From the NCBI RefSeq assembly GCF_000744105.1, contig NZ_JQLH01000001.1, forward strand, positions 4,043,001 to 4,107,000: DNA of 64,000 bases, in the 5' to 3' direction. This document shows positions 27,594-37,561 of the stretch, one piece after another. The position numbers were made by a program, and so were the translations under genes. The DNA comes from Maribacter forsetii DSM 18668 (GTDB lineage: Bacteria; Bacteroidota; Bacteroidia; Flavobacteriales; Flavobacteriaceae). The notes beneath the pieces are model-generated. The model worked only from the letters and a program-made list of their open reading frames with translations. It was not told where the DNA came from and did not search any database. The first letter of the stretch is position 1. Each line of letters begins with the position of its first letter.

Positions 27594-29855
27594 TTATAAA
27601 ATCTTAAATCTGAATCCGCCATAGAACATTCTTCCCATTATTGGCGCATATACTATGGTTGTATCAAAATTGGGACCAAAAGGGTCATTTGCTCCTAAAA
27701 CCGGTGTGTCTTGTTGTACATCAGACAGATTTTCACCGCCAATATACACCTCAAATGTTTTAGAAAACACCTTAGTAATTTGTGCGTTCATATGATTATA
27801 TGGCGATGAATATTCCCCTAATTGATACGCTGATTCATTTGTACTGGTATCTGGTAATCTCATATCCCCAAAAGAATGAAAGGTATAATCAAACTTCCAC
27901 TGAGAACCATTTTCCTTTGCCTCTGTTTCGTACCCCAAATTAGCTAAAAATCGGTGTTGTGCCAGTAATGGCTTTTGCAAATTCCCACTCTTGTAATCTG
28001 TAGAAACATCGTAAAATTTATAAGATGTTCTTAGGTTTAATCGCGATAACAACTCATAATTCACCTCTACTTGAAAGCTCTTGGCACTACTATCTCCGTC
28101 TAAATTATAAAACGAAACTTCTTGAGGAGTCTCCCAATCCACTACGATTTGGTTTTCAAAATCTGTGATGTAATAGTCTAAGGTAATATCTCCTTTTTTA
28201 CCCAAAAAATTGAATCCCTGTAAAAAACTGACTCCGTAGTTCCAAGCGTCTTCAGGCTCAAGACCGTAAACACTACCACCAGTATCTGCAATATTAATTG
28301 CTCTAGCAGAAGCAAACAACTGCTGATTTTCCGCAAAAATATTGGCTGCTCTTTTACCTCTACCAAACGACCCTCTTAGACTTCCTTTTTCCCATGGGGT
28401 ATACCTAATATGGAATCTAGGTGTTATAAAAGTTCCCAACCTGTTATGATTATCTACACGCAGACCAGCAGTTAGACTTACCTTTTCCAAATTTTCATAG
28501 CTGTATTCAAAAAAGGCGCCAACAGAATTATCTACACGAGAATAATCTGTAGCCGTCACCATTTCATCATAACCATCATAAGCAAAAGTGATTCCCGTTT
28601 TAAACTTATTTCTAGTATCGCCTATTATTGAATTAAATATAAGGTTACTATATAAACTCTCGTGGTTGATATCATAAGTTCTAAATCCGAAATAGGAATC
28701 TTGTTTATGATAACTATACGATGTTTGAAAACCTAAACTCTGAAAAGGTAATTCCGGAAAAACATATCCCAGCTTTAATGATGTATCGAACCTACGTGTA
28801 TTAATTTCACTTCCCCACACTTCGGCTCCGCTCAGTGCCCTATTGGCTCCGTCTACTCTATCTGTATTAGGGTCAAAATCTACTTGCCCCACTTGTTTTT
28901 CATCATTTAAAAAACGAACATTAAAGAAACTGACCCATCCTTTTTCCGCATCTTGATATTGCCAACGGTTCATCACATTCAATTGCTCTCCTAATGGTGC
29001 ATCTAAGAATCCGTCATTATTATCATCTTCTTTTTGTACTCGTTTATTACCGTGTATATATAAACCTGTACTCCACTTATCCGTAAGCTTTCTATTGAAA
29101 TGAGTGTTCAATTCATAGCGCCCGTTTTGGTTTGCATACCCGTTTACAAAAACAGCATTATCAGTTAATGGTTTTACCAGCTCTGTGTTAATCTGACCAG
29201 ATATACTTTCATAGCCATTTACGACACTACCTGCACCTTTTGTAATCTGAATACTCTCTATCCATGTACCAGGCGTAAATGTTAATCCGTATGCCTGTGA
29301 CGCTCCACGAACCATAGGAATATTCTCTTGGGTAATCAATAAATACGGACTCGTTAATCCTAACATTTGTATTTGTTTGGTACCCGTTAACCCATCGGAT
29401 AAATTCACATCTATTGCCGGATTGGTTTCAAAACTCTCCGCCAAATTACAGCAAGCGGCTTTCAACAACTCTGCACTATTAACGGTGATGACGTTCTGCG
29501 GACTGAAATATGTCTTCTGTATTGCATCGCGTTCTTGTTGTACCACCACCTCATCTAATTCATTAGATGGTTTCAAAGTTATTCTCAAAGTTTTAGGTTC
29601 GTTTATTGTCAGTGTATCCGACTCAAAACCTACATAACTAATTATTAATCTATTAAATTCCTTTATGTACGGAATTGAAAATTTACCATCAAAGTCTGTC
29701 ACTACTCCCGTTTGGGAATCTTGCCAATAGACATTTGCACCCGAAAGTGTCAACGCATTAGACCCTTCAGAATCTAACACTACACCTTCTACCTTTTCTT
29801 GAGAAAAAGCAAACCAAGGCAACATGGCTATTATTAGTATTATATATTTATTCAT
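27594..29855 (-). CDS. TonB-dependent receptor of the metal locus
   Basis: This 753-residue outer-membrane receptor has a signal peptide (ending FSQ near residue 19) and an N-terminal carboxypeptidase-regulatory-like beta domain (EGVVLDSEG...VVTDFDGKFSI...ISYVGFESD). The plug region contains SAELLKAACCNLAESFETNPAIDV and a 22-stranded barrel follows, ending in GGFRFKIL. The CC pair at the start of the plug is unusual and could bind metal. Its place 21 bases from both a heavy-metal ATPase and a secreted HMA protein suggests traffic of copper or a copper chelate. The substrate is inference from neighbours. Confidence 0.92.
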   Translation of the reverse strand: MNKYIILIIAMLPWFAFSQEKVEGVVLDSEGSNALTLSGANVYWQDSQTGVVTDFDGKFSIPYIKEFNRLIISYVGFESDTLTINEPKTLRITLKPSNELDEVVVQQERDAIQKTYFSPQNVITVNSAELLKAACCNLAESFETNPAIDVNLSDGLTGTKQIQMLGLTSPYLLITQENIPMVRGASQAYGLTFTPGTWIESIQITKGAGSVVNGYESISGQINTELVKPLTDNAVFVNGYANQNGRYELNTHFNRKLTDKWSTGLYIHGNKRVQKEDDNNDGFLDAPLGEQLNVMNRWQYQDAEKGWVSFFNVRFLNDEKQVGQVDFDPNTDRVDGANRALSGAEVWGSEINTRRFDTSLKLGYVFPELPFQSLGFQTSYSYHKQDSYFGFRTYDINHESLYSNLIFNSIIGDTRNKFKTGITFAYDGYDEMVTATDYSRVDNSVGAFFEYSYENLEKVSLTAGLRVDNHNRLGTFITPRFHIRYTPWEKGSLRGSFGRGKRAANIFAENQQLFASARAINIADTGGSVYGLEPEDAWNYGVSFLQGFNFLGKKGDITLDYYITDFENQIVVDWETPQEVSFYNLDGDSSAKSFQVEVNYELLSRLNLRTSYKFYDVSTDYKSGNLQKPLLAQHRFLANLGYETEAKENGSQWKFDYTFHSFGDMRLPDTSTNESAYQLGEYSSPYNHMNAQITKVFSKTFEVYIGGENLSDVQQDTPVLGANDPFGPNFDTTIVYAPIMGRMFYGGFRFKIL

Positions 29856-29876
29856 TTAATTTTTTATTCAATTTTA

Positions 29877-32369
29877 TTAATCAATTTTTGCTGCTCGTAA
29901 TCGTAATGCATTTGCAATCACGGAAACAGAACTGAAACTCATTGCTAAAGCGGCAATCATAGGAGAAAGCAACAATCCGAAAAAAGGATATAACACTCCT
30001 GCAGCAATAGGAATACCGACCGTATTATATATCAGTGCAAAAAATAAATTCTGTTTAATGTTTTTCATCACAGCTTTACTTAAGTTGTGTGCTTTAACGA
30101 TACCATGTAAATCACCTTTAACCAGGGTAATCGTAGCGCTCTCAATAGCAACATCCGTACCAGTACCCATAGCAATACCTACATCACTTTTTGCCAATGC
30201 AGGCGCATCATTTATTCCATCACCGGCAACAGCAACTTTTTTACCCTCTGATTGTAAACGCTCCACTTCTGCAAGCTTGTCTTGAGGAAGCATTCCTGCT
30301 TTAAAATCTGTCAGACTTAAATGATCCGCTGCAGCCTTTGCCGTATCATGATTATCACCTGTTAACATGACTACCGAGATACCATAATTCTGAAGCGCTT
30401 CAATAGCCTTTTTACTGGTTTCCTTGATTTTATCACCAATAGCAACAAAACCAATTGCCTTGCCAGCAGCAGCTACATAAGAAACTGTTTTACCCTGCTT
30501 TTGATGCGCAGAAACGATTACCAATAACTTTTCTGGGATAGAAACATTAGCTTCTAACATCATTTTTCGGTTACCTAAAAGAATAGTTTTGCCTTCAATT
30601 TTACCAGAAACTCCCATACCTGTAACAGAACTGAAATCATCTACCTTTAAAATGGACACATTCTTTGTTTTACCATAATTCACCGTAGCATCTGCTAACG
30701 GGTGCTCACTATGCTGATTTAAGGAAACAATATATTGCAACACCAAATCTTTATTAACGCCATCAACACTGCCTACTTCCTCAACAGACGGTTTACCTTC
30801 TGTGATGGTTCCGGTTTTATCTATCACCAGGGTATCAATTTTATCCATTCGCTCTAAAGCTTCAGCATTTTTAATCAATACTCCCGATTGCGCTCCTTTA
30901 CCTACACCTACCATTACGGACATTGGTGTAGCTAAACCTAATGCGCACGGACAAGCAATTATCAACACCGCAATGGCATTTACCAAAGCATATACATAAG
31001 CGGGTTCTGGACCAAAAGTGACCCAAACCAAAAAAGTTACAATGGAAATAAAAACAACTGCCGGAACAAAATAACTAGATATTTTATCTGCTAATTTCTG
31101 GATAGGCGCTTGACTACGACTAGCCTTGTTCACCATATCTATAATTTGCGACAATAACGTATCTGCCCCTACTTTCTCTGCAGTCATTACAAAAGAGCCT
31201 TTCCCATTTATGGTACCTGAGCTTATTGCATCACCAACCATTTTTTGAACTGGCACAGGTTCACCCGTAATCATAGATTCATCCACGGTGCTTTCACCTT
31301 CATAAATACTTCCATCTACAGGTATTTTATCACCTGGTTTTACACGAAGTAAATCTCCTTTTGAAATCTGGTCAATAGAAATGCTCTCTTCTTTACCGTC
31401 AACTATCTTAACAGCTTTATTAGGCGCTAATTTCAACAGTTCTTTTACTGCAGAATTCGTTTTACTATGTGCGCGAGCTTCTAACAACTGACCAAATAAT
31501 ACTAAAGTCAAAATCACCGTAGTGGCTTCAAAATATACATGAACCGTACCTTGATCCGTTTTAAATTGTGGCGGAAAAAAATCGGGCACCAAAATAGCGA
31601 ATACACTAAACAACCACGCTACCCCTGCTCCAATACCTATTAATGTGAACATGTTTAAATTCCATGTTTTAACAGAACGATAAGCACGTTCAAAAAACAT
31701 CCACGTGGCATAAAACACCACAGGTATCGATAATGCAAATTGCACCCAGTTCCAATACTTCAAGCTCAAAATACCCTGAAGCGGATTATCAGGTATCATT
31801 TCTGACATTGCAATAAGAAAGATCGGAAACGTAAACCCTACTGCTATTTTAAACTTATTCAGTAGTTTTTGATAGCTCTTTTCTTCGGCGGAAATATCTG
31901 CTTGCTTCGGCACTAAGTCCATTCCACAAATTGGGCAATCGCCAGGTTCATCACTAACAACCTCTGGATGCATGGGGCACGTATACTCTTGACCGTTATT
32001 AGATGTAGCACTAGCCTCCTCTACCAAATCCATACCACAAACCGGACAGTCACCAGGTTCTGTATATGTCTTTTCTCCTTCACAATGCATTGGGCAGTAA
32101 AAAACACCATTACCATTCTCAACAGCTTTGGGTTTTGTATCCTCATGCACATGAGCACCCAGTTCATGGATGGAATAATGTCCTCCGTCAACTTCCATAG
32201 CCGCCTGCAAAGTTTTTAAGGGAATTTCATTATCCATTTCCAAAACTGCTTCAGCCTTTTCTAAATCAACCGCAGCATTGGATACTCCGCTAATTTTTGC
32301 TAAGGTTTGCTCAACATGACCTCTACAGCCATTGCAGGTCATTCCATTAATTTGATATGTATTTTTCAT
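29877..32369 (-). CDS. copA: Heavy-metal P1B-type ATPase (copper-type)
   Basis: This 830-residue pump has an N-terminal HMA domain (MTCNGC, C12/C15) and then two copies of the short heavy-metal-binding domain (YCPMH...CPVCGMDLV at about 91-116 and TCPMH...[11 protein letters not shown] at about 130-155). Eight membrane helices follow, with CPC (C473-C475) in the transport site. The phosphorylation site is D517 in DKTGT, with HP in SEHPLADA and the hinge [12 protein letters not shown] plus these N-terminal domains is typical of Cu+ exporters. It moves metal from cytoplasm to periplasm using ATP. The TonB receptor follows after 21 bases. Confidence 0.95.
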   Translation of the reverse strand: MKNTYQINGMTCNGCRGHVEQTLAKISGVSNAAVDLEKAEAVLEMDNEIPLKTLQAAMEVDGGHYSIHELGAHVHEDTKPKAVENGNGVFYCPMHCEGEKTYTEPGDCPVCGMDLVEEASATSNNGQEYTCPMHPEVVSDEPGDCPICGMDLVPKQADISAEEKSYQKLLNKFKIAVGFTFPIFLIAMSEMIPDNPLQGILSLKYWNWVQFALSIPVVFYATWMFFERAYRSVKTWNLNMFTLIGIGAGVAWLFSVFAILVPDFFPPQFKTDQGTVHVYFEATTVILTLVLFGQLLEARAHSKTNSAVKELLKLAPNKAVKIVDGKEESISIDQISKGDLLRVKPGDKIPVDGSIYEGESTVDESMITGEPVPVQKMVGDAISSGTINGKGSFVMTAEKVGADTLLSQIIDMVNKASRSQAPIQKLADKISSYFVPAVVFISIVTFLVWVTFGPEPAYVYALVNAIAVLIIACPCALGLATPMSVMVGVGKGAQSGVLIKNAEALERMDKIDTLVIDKTGTITEGKPSVEEVGSVDGVNKDLVLQYIVSLNQHSEHPLADATVNYGKTKNVSILKVDDFSSVTGMGVSGKIEGKTILLGNRKMMLEANVSIPEKLLVIVSAHQKQGKTVSYVAAAGKAIGFVAIGDKIKETSKKAIEALQNYGISVVMLTGDNHDTAKAAADHLSLTDFKAGMLPQDKLAEVERLQSEGKKVAVAGDGINDAPALAKSDVGIAMGTGTDVAIESATITLVKGDLHGIVKAHNLSKAVMKNIKQNLFFALIYNTVGIPIAAGVLYPFFGLLLSPMIAALAMSFSSVSVIANALRLRAAKID

Positions 32370-32582
32370 AATGAGATTATGATTTCTTTCAGTTGTTAAA
32401 ACTGTTTCTACTATTTCAACTAATCACATTCACTAATCTTTTATAAAAAAGAAACAAAAAACAAAAACACCTATAAATTAAGGTAGACTTGCTTTACAGC
32501 TTGATAAAAGAAAAGGTGACTAGATTAAAAATAGCACTTGATTACACTGCATTTGCGAACTAACGCTAATCATCAGTTGAAA

Positions 32583-32996
32583 TCAAATCAAGAAAACTTG
32601 GTGTAGAATATTCAAATCTTCAGCCAGTATAGGCGGTGGATATGAATCAAAATCGATATACTCATCTGTAGTTTCTTCAAACAAGCCTATATAAGAACTT
32701 GTAAAAGAGATTAAGAATACCTTTTGTGAAAAATCAAAACTAGAAATATCATGTGTTAAGTCATCTTGACCCTGAATGGTAAAAGCCTCATCGTTACAGC
32801 AATGTTTTTTTACCGTTGGGGTATCTTCCAATAAAGACAGACCAGCTTTTATTTCACAATTTTCAGCATGATCAAACAAAGCTATATCCATAACACGACC
32901 CATACACAAATGCTTTTCTACTGTCCAAGAAATTGTTGACAGTAACAATAGCATTGCCATGAACACAGAAAATAGTTTATGTAGCAATTGTTTCAC
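32583..32996 (-). CDS. HYC_CC_PP family protein (copper-locus associated)
   Basis: This 137-residue protein has an N-terminal hydrophobic export segment (about 8-28). It has the three sparse motifs that define the HYC_CC_PP family: HLCMGR (His-x-Cys), KHCCND (Cys-Cys) and YPPP near the C-terminus. Members are exported Bacteroidota proteins usually found next to heavy-metal ATPases and TonB receptors, as here. The His and Cys residues could bind copper in the periplasm. It is 213 bases upstream of the ATPase gene, so it may have its own transcript. Biochemical function is not known to me. Confidence 0.82.
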   Translation of the reverse strand: MKQLLHKLFSVFMAMLLLLSTISWTVEKHLCMGRVMDIALFDHAENCEIKAGLSLLEDTPTVKKHCCNDEAFTIQGQDDLTHDISSFDFSQKVFLISFTSSYIGLFEETTDEYIDFDSYPPPILAEDLNILHQVFLI

Positions 32997-33185
32997 ACTG
33001 TAAAATTACAAAATATTGGATAGCTAAGGGCTTTTACTGCATTTCTTTAACAAAACATTTACTTAAGAAATATCCTACAAAATAAACTAAGTGAAAAATA
33101 TACGATTCTGAATATTATTAAGTTAAAAGAGTTAACACATTAACAAATTACAATCATTAAACACTAATCATCAAAATTAAAAATT

Positions 33186-34286
33186 ATGAAAAAACAAATT
33201 AGACAGGTCTTCTTAATATGCACAATAGCACTATTTATTGGTAGTTGCAGCTCAGATGACGGATCGGTTTTTGACACCCCATTACCAGATGACACTACAG
33301 GAGATGACGGTGATGATGACTCTAATGAGCCAGAAGTAGCAACGATAGTTTTCAACGAAGCCGTTCCTTCTTCAAACATTACAACAGCATCTGCAAGCGG
33401 AGAAGCGGGTACTAATGTTACCGGTAGAGTTATTTTTACTTCAGACGCTACTACACAACGTAGAATGTATATTACCCAAAATTATTTAGGACAAGGAGAA
33501 ATGCCTTTTAGTTCTTTTGATTTGGTAAGTGATGATTTGGACAAAGCTTTAAAAGCTGATGGCTCTATTGACTTAGATGGCGCTACAAAGAAAGAAATTG
33601 ATTTTTCTTTTCCTCTTCCAGTTCCAGATATTGAAAACGGAGAAATTGTATATTCTTTTTGGACGACCACAGGTAAAGGTGATTTTAGAGATAGCTCAAA
33701 AAGATTGGCTTTAGGTGTAGGTCAAATTACTGTAACCATAGGTTCAGGCACAAACCCAGTTGCTGCCGTTAGGGAATTTACAGATGTTAAACTTTTTGCT
33801 CCGGCACAAGACGGCACAACAGAATCTTTCTTTTCCCTATTAAATGAAACTGTTTACAGAATTAATGTAGGACCTGAATTTAGAGCTTTCTGGGATTTTG
33901 GATACTACTTTGGTGCTGCTGGCGATTCAGCCGGTGACAATGCTTCTTTTGCCTCAACTGAGCAATATGATGCTTCTTTTGGTTTTGCTGTAGATGGTCT
34001 AGAGCCAGGCGCAGACGAAGAGAATGCTGCTACAGAAACCTTGAACCAAATGTTCTTTGCAACTTCTACAACTATAGACGTTGCTGCTTTTGATGCGATA
34101 ACCCTAAACAGTGAATTAGATTTTATTGTTAGCTCAAGTTCTCAGAACATAACCAACTTAAGTGTAGGCGACGTTATAGAATTCGTAGACAACTACGGCA
34201 AAAAAGGGTTAATTAAAATTACCGCTATCGAAGCTGGTTTCAACAATAATGATTTTATTGAATTTGATGTTAAGATTCAACCATAA
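33186..34286 (+). CDS. Hypothetical surface-type lipoprotein
   Basis: This 366-residue lipoprotein (lipobox FIGSC, Cys21) is followed by a very acidic Asp-rich spacer (residues about 24-50, e.g. DDTTGDDGDDDSNEPE), the kind of signal that sends Bacteroidota lipoproteins to the cell surface. The mature region is beta-rich with no motif I recognise; repeated Phe and Gly and segments such as FTSDATTQRRMYITQNYLGQ suggest a beta-sandwich. It has its own terminator and no same-strand partner, so it is a single-gene unit. Function unknown. Confidence 0.7.
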   Translation: MKKQIRQVFLICTIALFIGSCSSDDGSVFDTPLPDDTTGDDGDDDSNEPEVATIVFNEAVPSSNITTASASGEAGTNVTGRVIFTSDATTQRRMYITQNYLGQGEMPFSSFDLVSDDLDKALKADGSIDLDGATKKEIDFSFPLPVPDIENGEIVYSFWTTTGKGDFRDSSKRLALGVGQITVTIGSGTNPVAAVREFTDVKLFAPAQDGTTESFFSLLNETVYRINVGPEFRAFWDFGYYFGAAGDSAGDNASFASTEQYDASFGFAVDGLEPGADEENAATETLNQMFFATSTTIDVAAFDAITLNSELDFIVSSSSQNITNLSVGDVIEFVDNYGKKGLIKITAIEAGFNNNDFIEFDVKIQP

Positions 34287-34310
34287 TCTCAATATATAAA
34301 ATATAGTATT

Positions 34311-34345
34311 AAAAAGAGGATGTTTAAAAACATCCTCTTTTTTTT
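34311..34345 (+). terminator. Rho-independent terminator of the lipoprotein gene
   Basis: A 14-bp stem (34311-34324 with 34329-34342; core GAGGATGTT/AACATCCTC) with loop TAAA is followed by T-rich sequence. It lies 24 bases after the stop. Confidence 0.92.
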
Positions 34346-34379
34346 GTTTTAGCGCATACTGTTGCATGACAACAATATG

Positions 34380-34387
34380 TATTTTTG
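34380..34387 (+). promoter_or_regulatory. -7 promoter element of the GAF-domain gene
   Basis: TATTTTTG is an exact TAnnTTTG match 14 bases before the ATG at 34402. It places the transcript start downstream of an in-frame ATG at 34366, so 34402 is the likely translation start. Confidence 0.5.
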
Positions 34388-34401
34388 CAAAAAAAAAAGT
34401 T

Positions 34402-34851
34402 ATGTTTACAGCTCTGCGCCCTCAAGTAAGTTCTATTATTGATTCTAATAAAACCCCAGATGCAAAAATGCAAGATATATGTGAGCTTTTAAAAGCTAAC
34501 GTACCACATTATGACTGGGTAGGTTTTTATTTTAAAAACGGCGATAAGCGCGAACTGAAACTAGGTTCTTATGCTGGTGCTCCAACAGATCATACCATAA
34601 TTCCTTTCGGAAAAGGTATTTGTGGACAAGTAGCCGAAAGCAACGAGAATTTTGTTGTACCGGATGTTCAAGCTCAAGACAACTACATTGCATGTAGCAT
34701 TACAGTGAAAGCAGAGATTGTTGTTCCCTTATTCGTTAACGGTGAAAACATTGGTCAAATAGATATCGACTCTAACACTCCTGACCCTTTTACAGAGGCA
34801 GATGAGACCTTTTTAGAATTCGTAAATTTTGAAGTAGCCAAAATTCTTTAA
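34402..34851 (+). CDS. GAF-domain protein related to free methionine-R-sulfoxide reductase
   Basis: The protein has 149 residues from ATG 34402 and is a single GAF domain. It has the fRMsr pattern: YDWVGFYF, then GKGICGQVAES with C74, DNYIACSI with C98, and EIVVPLFVNGENIGQIDIDS. C74 and C98 are 24 residues apart, the same spacing as Cys94 and Cys118 of the E. coli enzyme. The third cysteine (E. coli Cys84) is replaced by His64. If active, it reduces free methionine-(R)-sulfoxide with thioredoxin and would complement MsrA/MsrB encoded 9 kb away. Loss of the third Cys leaves activity open. Confidence 0.82.
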   Translation: MFTALRPQVSSIIDSNKTPDAKMQDICELLKANVPHYDWVGFYFKNGDKRELKLGSYAGAPTDHTIIPFGKGICGQVAESNENFVVPDVQAQDNYIACSITVKAEIVVPLFVNGENIGQIDIDSNTPDPFTEADETFLEFVNFEVAKIL

Positions 34852-34903
34852 AACTTTAGGCTTTTTGTTGATAAACTAGCTCATTTTATAACTGCAAAAA
34901 AAT

Positions 34904-34911
34904 TACTTTTG
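34904..34911 (+). promoter_or_regulatory. -7 promoter element of purH
   Basis: TACTTTTG is an exact TAnnTTTG match 32 bases before the purH ATG. No TTTG is found at standard -33 spacing. Confidence 0.45.
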
Positions 34912-34943
34912 CTTGCTTATTAAAAACATTTAAGCATCATACA

Positions 34944-36476
34944 ATGAGCAGTGTAAAAAAAGCGTCTTCAGCCTTAATTTCAGTTTTTCATAAAGACGGA
35001 TTAGAGCCAATAGTACGAAAATTTCAAGAATTAGGAATCACTATTTACTCCACCGGAGGAACCGAAAAATTCATAACTGATTTAGGAATCAACGTGGTTC
35101 CTGTAGAAGATGTAACTAGCTACCCTTCTATTCTAGGAGGAAGAGTAAAAACTTTACACCCAAAAGTATTTGGCGGTATTTTAAACAGACAGGACAACGA
35201 AAGTGATGTTGCCCAATTAGCTGAATTTGAAATTCCACAAATAGATATTGTTATTGTTGATTTATATCCTTTTGAAAAAACGGTTGCCAGTGGTGCTTCT
35301 GAACAAGATATCATTGAAAAGATAGATATAGGCGGAATATCACTAATTCGTGCTGCAGCAAAAAACTTTAAAGATGTTACTTGTGTTTCTTCTATGGAAG
35401 ATTATGCAGAGTTTCTTGACGTAGTTTCTGCTGAAAATGGGAACATTAGCCTAGAAGACAGAAAGCGTTTTGCCGCTAAGTCTTTTAATGTTTCTTCTAA
35501 TTACGACACTGCTATATTTAACTATTTCAATAAAAACCATGAAATCGCAGCATTAAAAGTAAGTGAGACTGAAGGCAAGGTTTTACGTTATGGCGAGAAC
35601 CCACACCAAAAAGGATTCTTCTTTGGGGATTTTGATGCTATGTTCTCTAAATTACACGGTAAAGAATTATCATACAACAACCTTTTAGATGTTGATGCCG
35701 CAGTTAATCTGATGCTGGAATTTAAAAACGATGCTCCAACCTTTGCTATTCTTAAGCATAACAATGCATGCGGATTAGCACAAAGAGACACATTACACCA
35801 AGCTTATGTTGACGCTTTAGCCGGTGACCCTGTTTCTGCTTTTGGCGGAGTTCTTATCAGCAATAAAGAAATTGATAAAGCTACGGCTGAAGAGATACAT
35901 AAATTATTCTGCGAAGTTGTTATAGCACCTAGTTATAACGCAGAAGCTCTTGAAATTTTAAAAGGAAAGAAAAATAGAATCATCCTTATTCAAAATGAAG
36001 TTGAGATGCCAGAGATGCAAGTTAGAACTTGTTTAAACGGTATGCTTCTTCAAGAAAAAGATCATAAAACAGATACAGTCGCTGATCTTACTAATGCGAC
36101 CAACACAAACCCTACAGATCAAGAATTAGAAGATTTAATTTTTGCATCTAAACTTTGTAAGCATACAAAGTCTAACACAATTGTTCTTGCTAAAAACAAA
36201 CAACTTTGTGCAAGTGGTACAGGGCAGACCAGTAGAGTCGATGCTTTAAACCAAGCAATACACAAAGCACAAACCTTTAATTTTGACCTTAAAGGAGCGG
36301 TTATGGCAAGTGATGCTTTCTTCCCTTTCCCTGATTGTGTGGAGATTGCGGACAAAGCGGGTATCACCAGTGTTATTCAACCGGGCGGATCTATAAAAGA
36401 CCAATTAAGTGTTGATTATTGCAACGAACACAAAATTTCAATGGTGATGACAGGCACACGTCATTTCAAGCATTAA
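34944..36476 (+). CDS. purH: Bifunctional AICAR transformylase / IMP cyclohydrolase PurH
   Basis: This 510-residue enzyme catalyses the last two steps of de novo IMP synthesis. The N-terminal MGS-like cyclohydrolase domain has TIYSTGGTEKFI and SYPSILGGRVKTLHPKVFGGIL. The transformylase half has the catalytic Lys-His pair in LKHNNACGLA (the usual Pro is Ala here) and DPVSAFGGVL, ending with SVIQPGGSIKD and TGTRHFKH. It is cytoplasmic, with standard length. It stands 56 bases before mreB, which has its own -7 element. Confidence 0.97.
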   Translation: MSSVKKASSALISVFHKDGLEPIVRKFQELGITIYSTGGTEKFITDLGINVVPVEDVTSYPSILGGRVKTLHPKVFGGILNRQDNESDVAQLAEFEIPQIDIVIVDLYPFEKTVASGASEQDIIEKIDIGGISLIRAAAKNFKDVTCVSSMEDYAEFLDVVSAENGNISLEDRKRFAAKSFNVSSNYDTAIFNYFNKNHEIAALKVSETEGKVLRYGENPHQKGFFFGDFDAMFSKLHGKELSYNNLLDVDAAVNLMLEFKNDAPTFAILKHNNACGLAQRDTLHQAYVDALAGDPVSAFGGVLISNKEIDKATAEEIHKLFCEVVIAPSYNAEALEILKGKKNRIILIQNEVEMPEMQVRTCLNGMLLQEKDHKTDTVADLTNATNTNPTDQELEDLIFASKLCKHTKSNTIVLAKNKQLCASGTGQTSRVDALNQAIHKAQTFNFDLKGAVMASDAFFPFPDCVEIADKAGITSVIQPGGSIKDQLSVDYCNEHKISMVMTGTRHFKH

Positions 36477-36482
36477 TTTCAT

Positions 36483-36490
36483 TACTTTTG
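36483..36490 (+). promoter_or_regulatory. -7 promoter element of mreB
   Basis: TACTTTTG, an exact TAnnTTTG match, lies 42 bases before the mreB ATG and only 6 bases after the purH stop. It suggests that mreB is transcribed independently of purH. Confidence 0.45.
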
Positions 36491-36532
36491 TCGATGAAAT
36501 ACACCCTTTTATCTAAAATTTAAATATCACAT

Positions 36533-37561
36533 ATGGGATTTTTTGATTTCTTGACCGAGGAAATAGCTATAGATTTAGGTACAGCTAACACTCTTATCAT
36601 TCATAATGACAAGGTAGTTGTCGATAGCCCATCCATCGTTGCCAGAGATAGAATTAGCGGAAAAATCATTGCAGTTGGTAAAGAAGCCAATATGATGCAA
36701 GGTAAAACCCATGAGAACATAAAAACAATTAGACCATTGAAAGATGGTGTAATTGCAGATTTTGACGCATCTGAAAAGATGTTGATGATGTTCATCAAGA
36801 ATATTCCTGCATTAAAGAAAAAATGGTTTCCGCCAGCATTGCGTTTGGTCATCTGTATTCCTTCTGGTATTACTGAAGTTGAAATGCGTGCGGTAAAGGA
36901 ATCTGCAGAACGTGTAAACGGTAAAGAGGTGTATCTTATTCATGAACCAATGGCTGCAGCTATTGGTATCGGTTTGGACATTATGCAACCTAAAGGAAAC
37001 ATGATCGTTGATATAGGTGGTGGTACTACCGAGATTGCGGTTATTGCATTAGGCGGTATCGTTTGTGACAAATCCGTAAAGATTGCAGGTGACGTATTTA
37101 CAAATGACATCATTTATTACATGCGTACACAGCACAACTTATATGTTGGTGAAAGTACGGCTGAAGCAATTAAGATTGAAATAGGTTCTGCAACAGAAGA
37201 TTTACAATCTCCACCAGATGAGAAATCTGTACAGGGACGTGATCTTCTGACAGGAAAACCAAAACAAGTTCAAATATCTTATAGAGAAATAGCGAAGGCT
37301 TTAGATAAATCTATTCTGCGTGTTGAAGATGCGGTTATGGAAACATTATCTCAAACTCCCCCAGAATTAGCTGCCGATATTTACAATACTGGTATCTACC
37401 TTGCAGGTGGTGGATCTATGCTACGTGGATTGGACAGAAGGTTATCTCAAAAAACCGACTTACCAGTTTACATTGCCGAAGATCCATTACGTGCCGTAGT
37501 ACGTGGTACCGGTATCGCACTTAAAAACTTAGAACGCTACAAGAGCATACTAATTAAGTAA
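36533..37561 (+). CDS. mreB: Rod shape-determining actin homologue MreB
   Basis: This 342-residue actin-fold ATPase has phosphate-1 motif DLGTANTLI (residues 14-22), phosphate-2 MIVDIGGGTTEIAVI (about 161-175) and the adenosine motif IYLAGGGSMLRGL near residue 290. MreB filaments beneath the inner membrane guide lateral wall synthesis by MreC, MreD, PBP2 and RodA, all encoded immediately downstream. A striking 15-bp inverted repeat begins at its stop codon and may set the ratio of mreB to the rest of the operon. Confidence 0.98.
   Translation: MGFFDFLTEEIAIDLGTANTLIIHNDKVVVDSPSIVARDRISGKIIAVGKEANMMQGKTHENIKTIRPLKDGVIADFDASEKMLMMFIKNIPALKKKWFPPALRLVICIPSGITEVEMRAVKESAERVNGKEVYLIHEPMAAAIGIGLDIMQPKGNMIVDIGGGTTEIAVIALGGIVCDKSVKIAGDVFTNDIIYYMRTQHNLYVGESTAEAIKIEIGSATEDLQSPPDEKSVQGRDLLTGKPKQVQISYREIAKALDKSILRVEDAVMETLSQTPPELAADIYNTGIYLAGGGSMLRGLDRRLSQKTDLPVYIAEDPLRAVVRGTGIALKNLERYKSILIK

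Noticed and set aside
32469..32484. ACCT-N8-AGGT dyad upstream of the P-type ATPase, like a MerR/CueR operator
   Set aside because: The arms are only four bases and the spacing is shorter than known CueR sites; chance is likely in this AT-rich gap.
34852..34943. Purine riboswitch upstream of purH
   Set aside because: The 92-base gap is too short after the predicted start and shows no three-way-junction helices.
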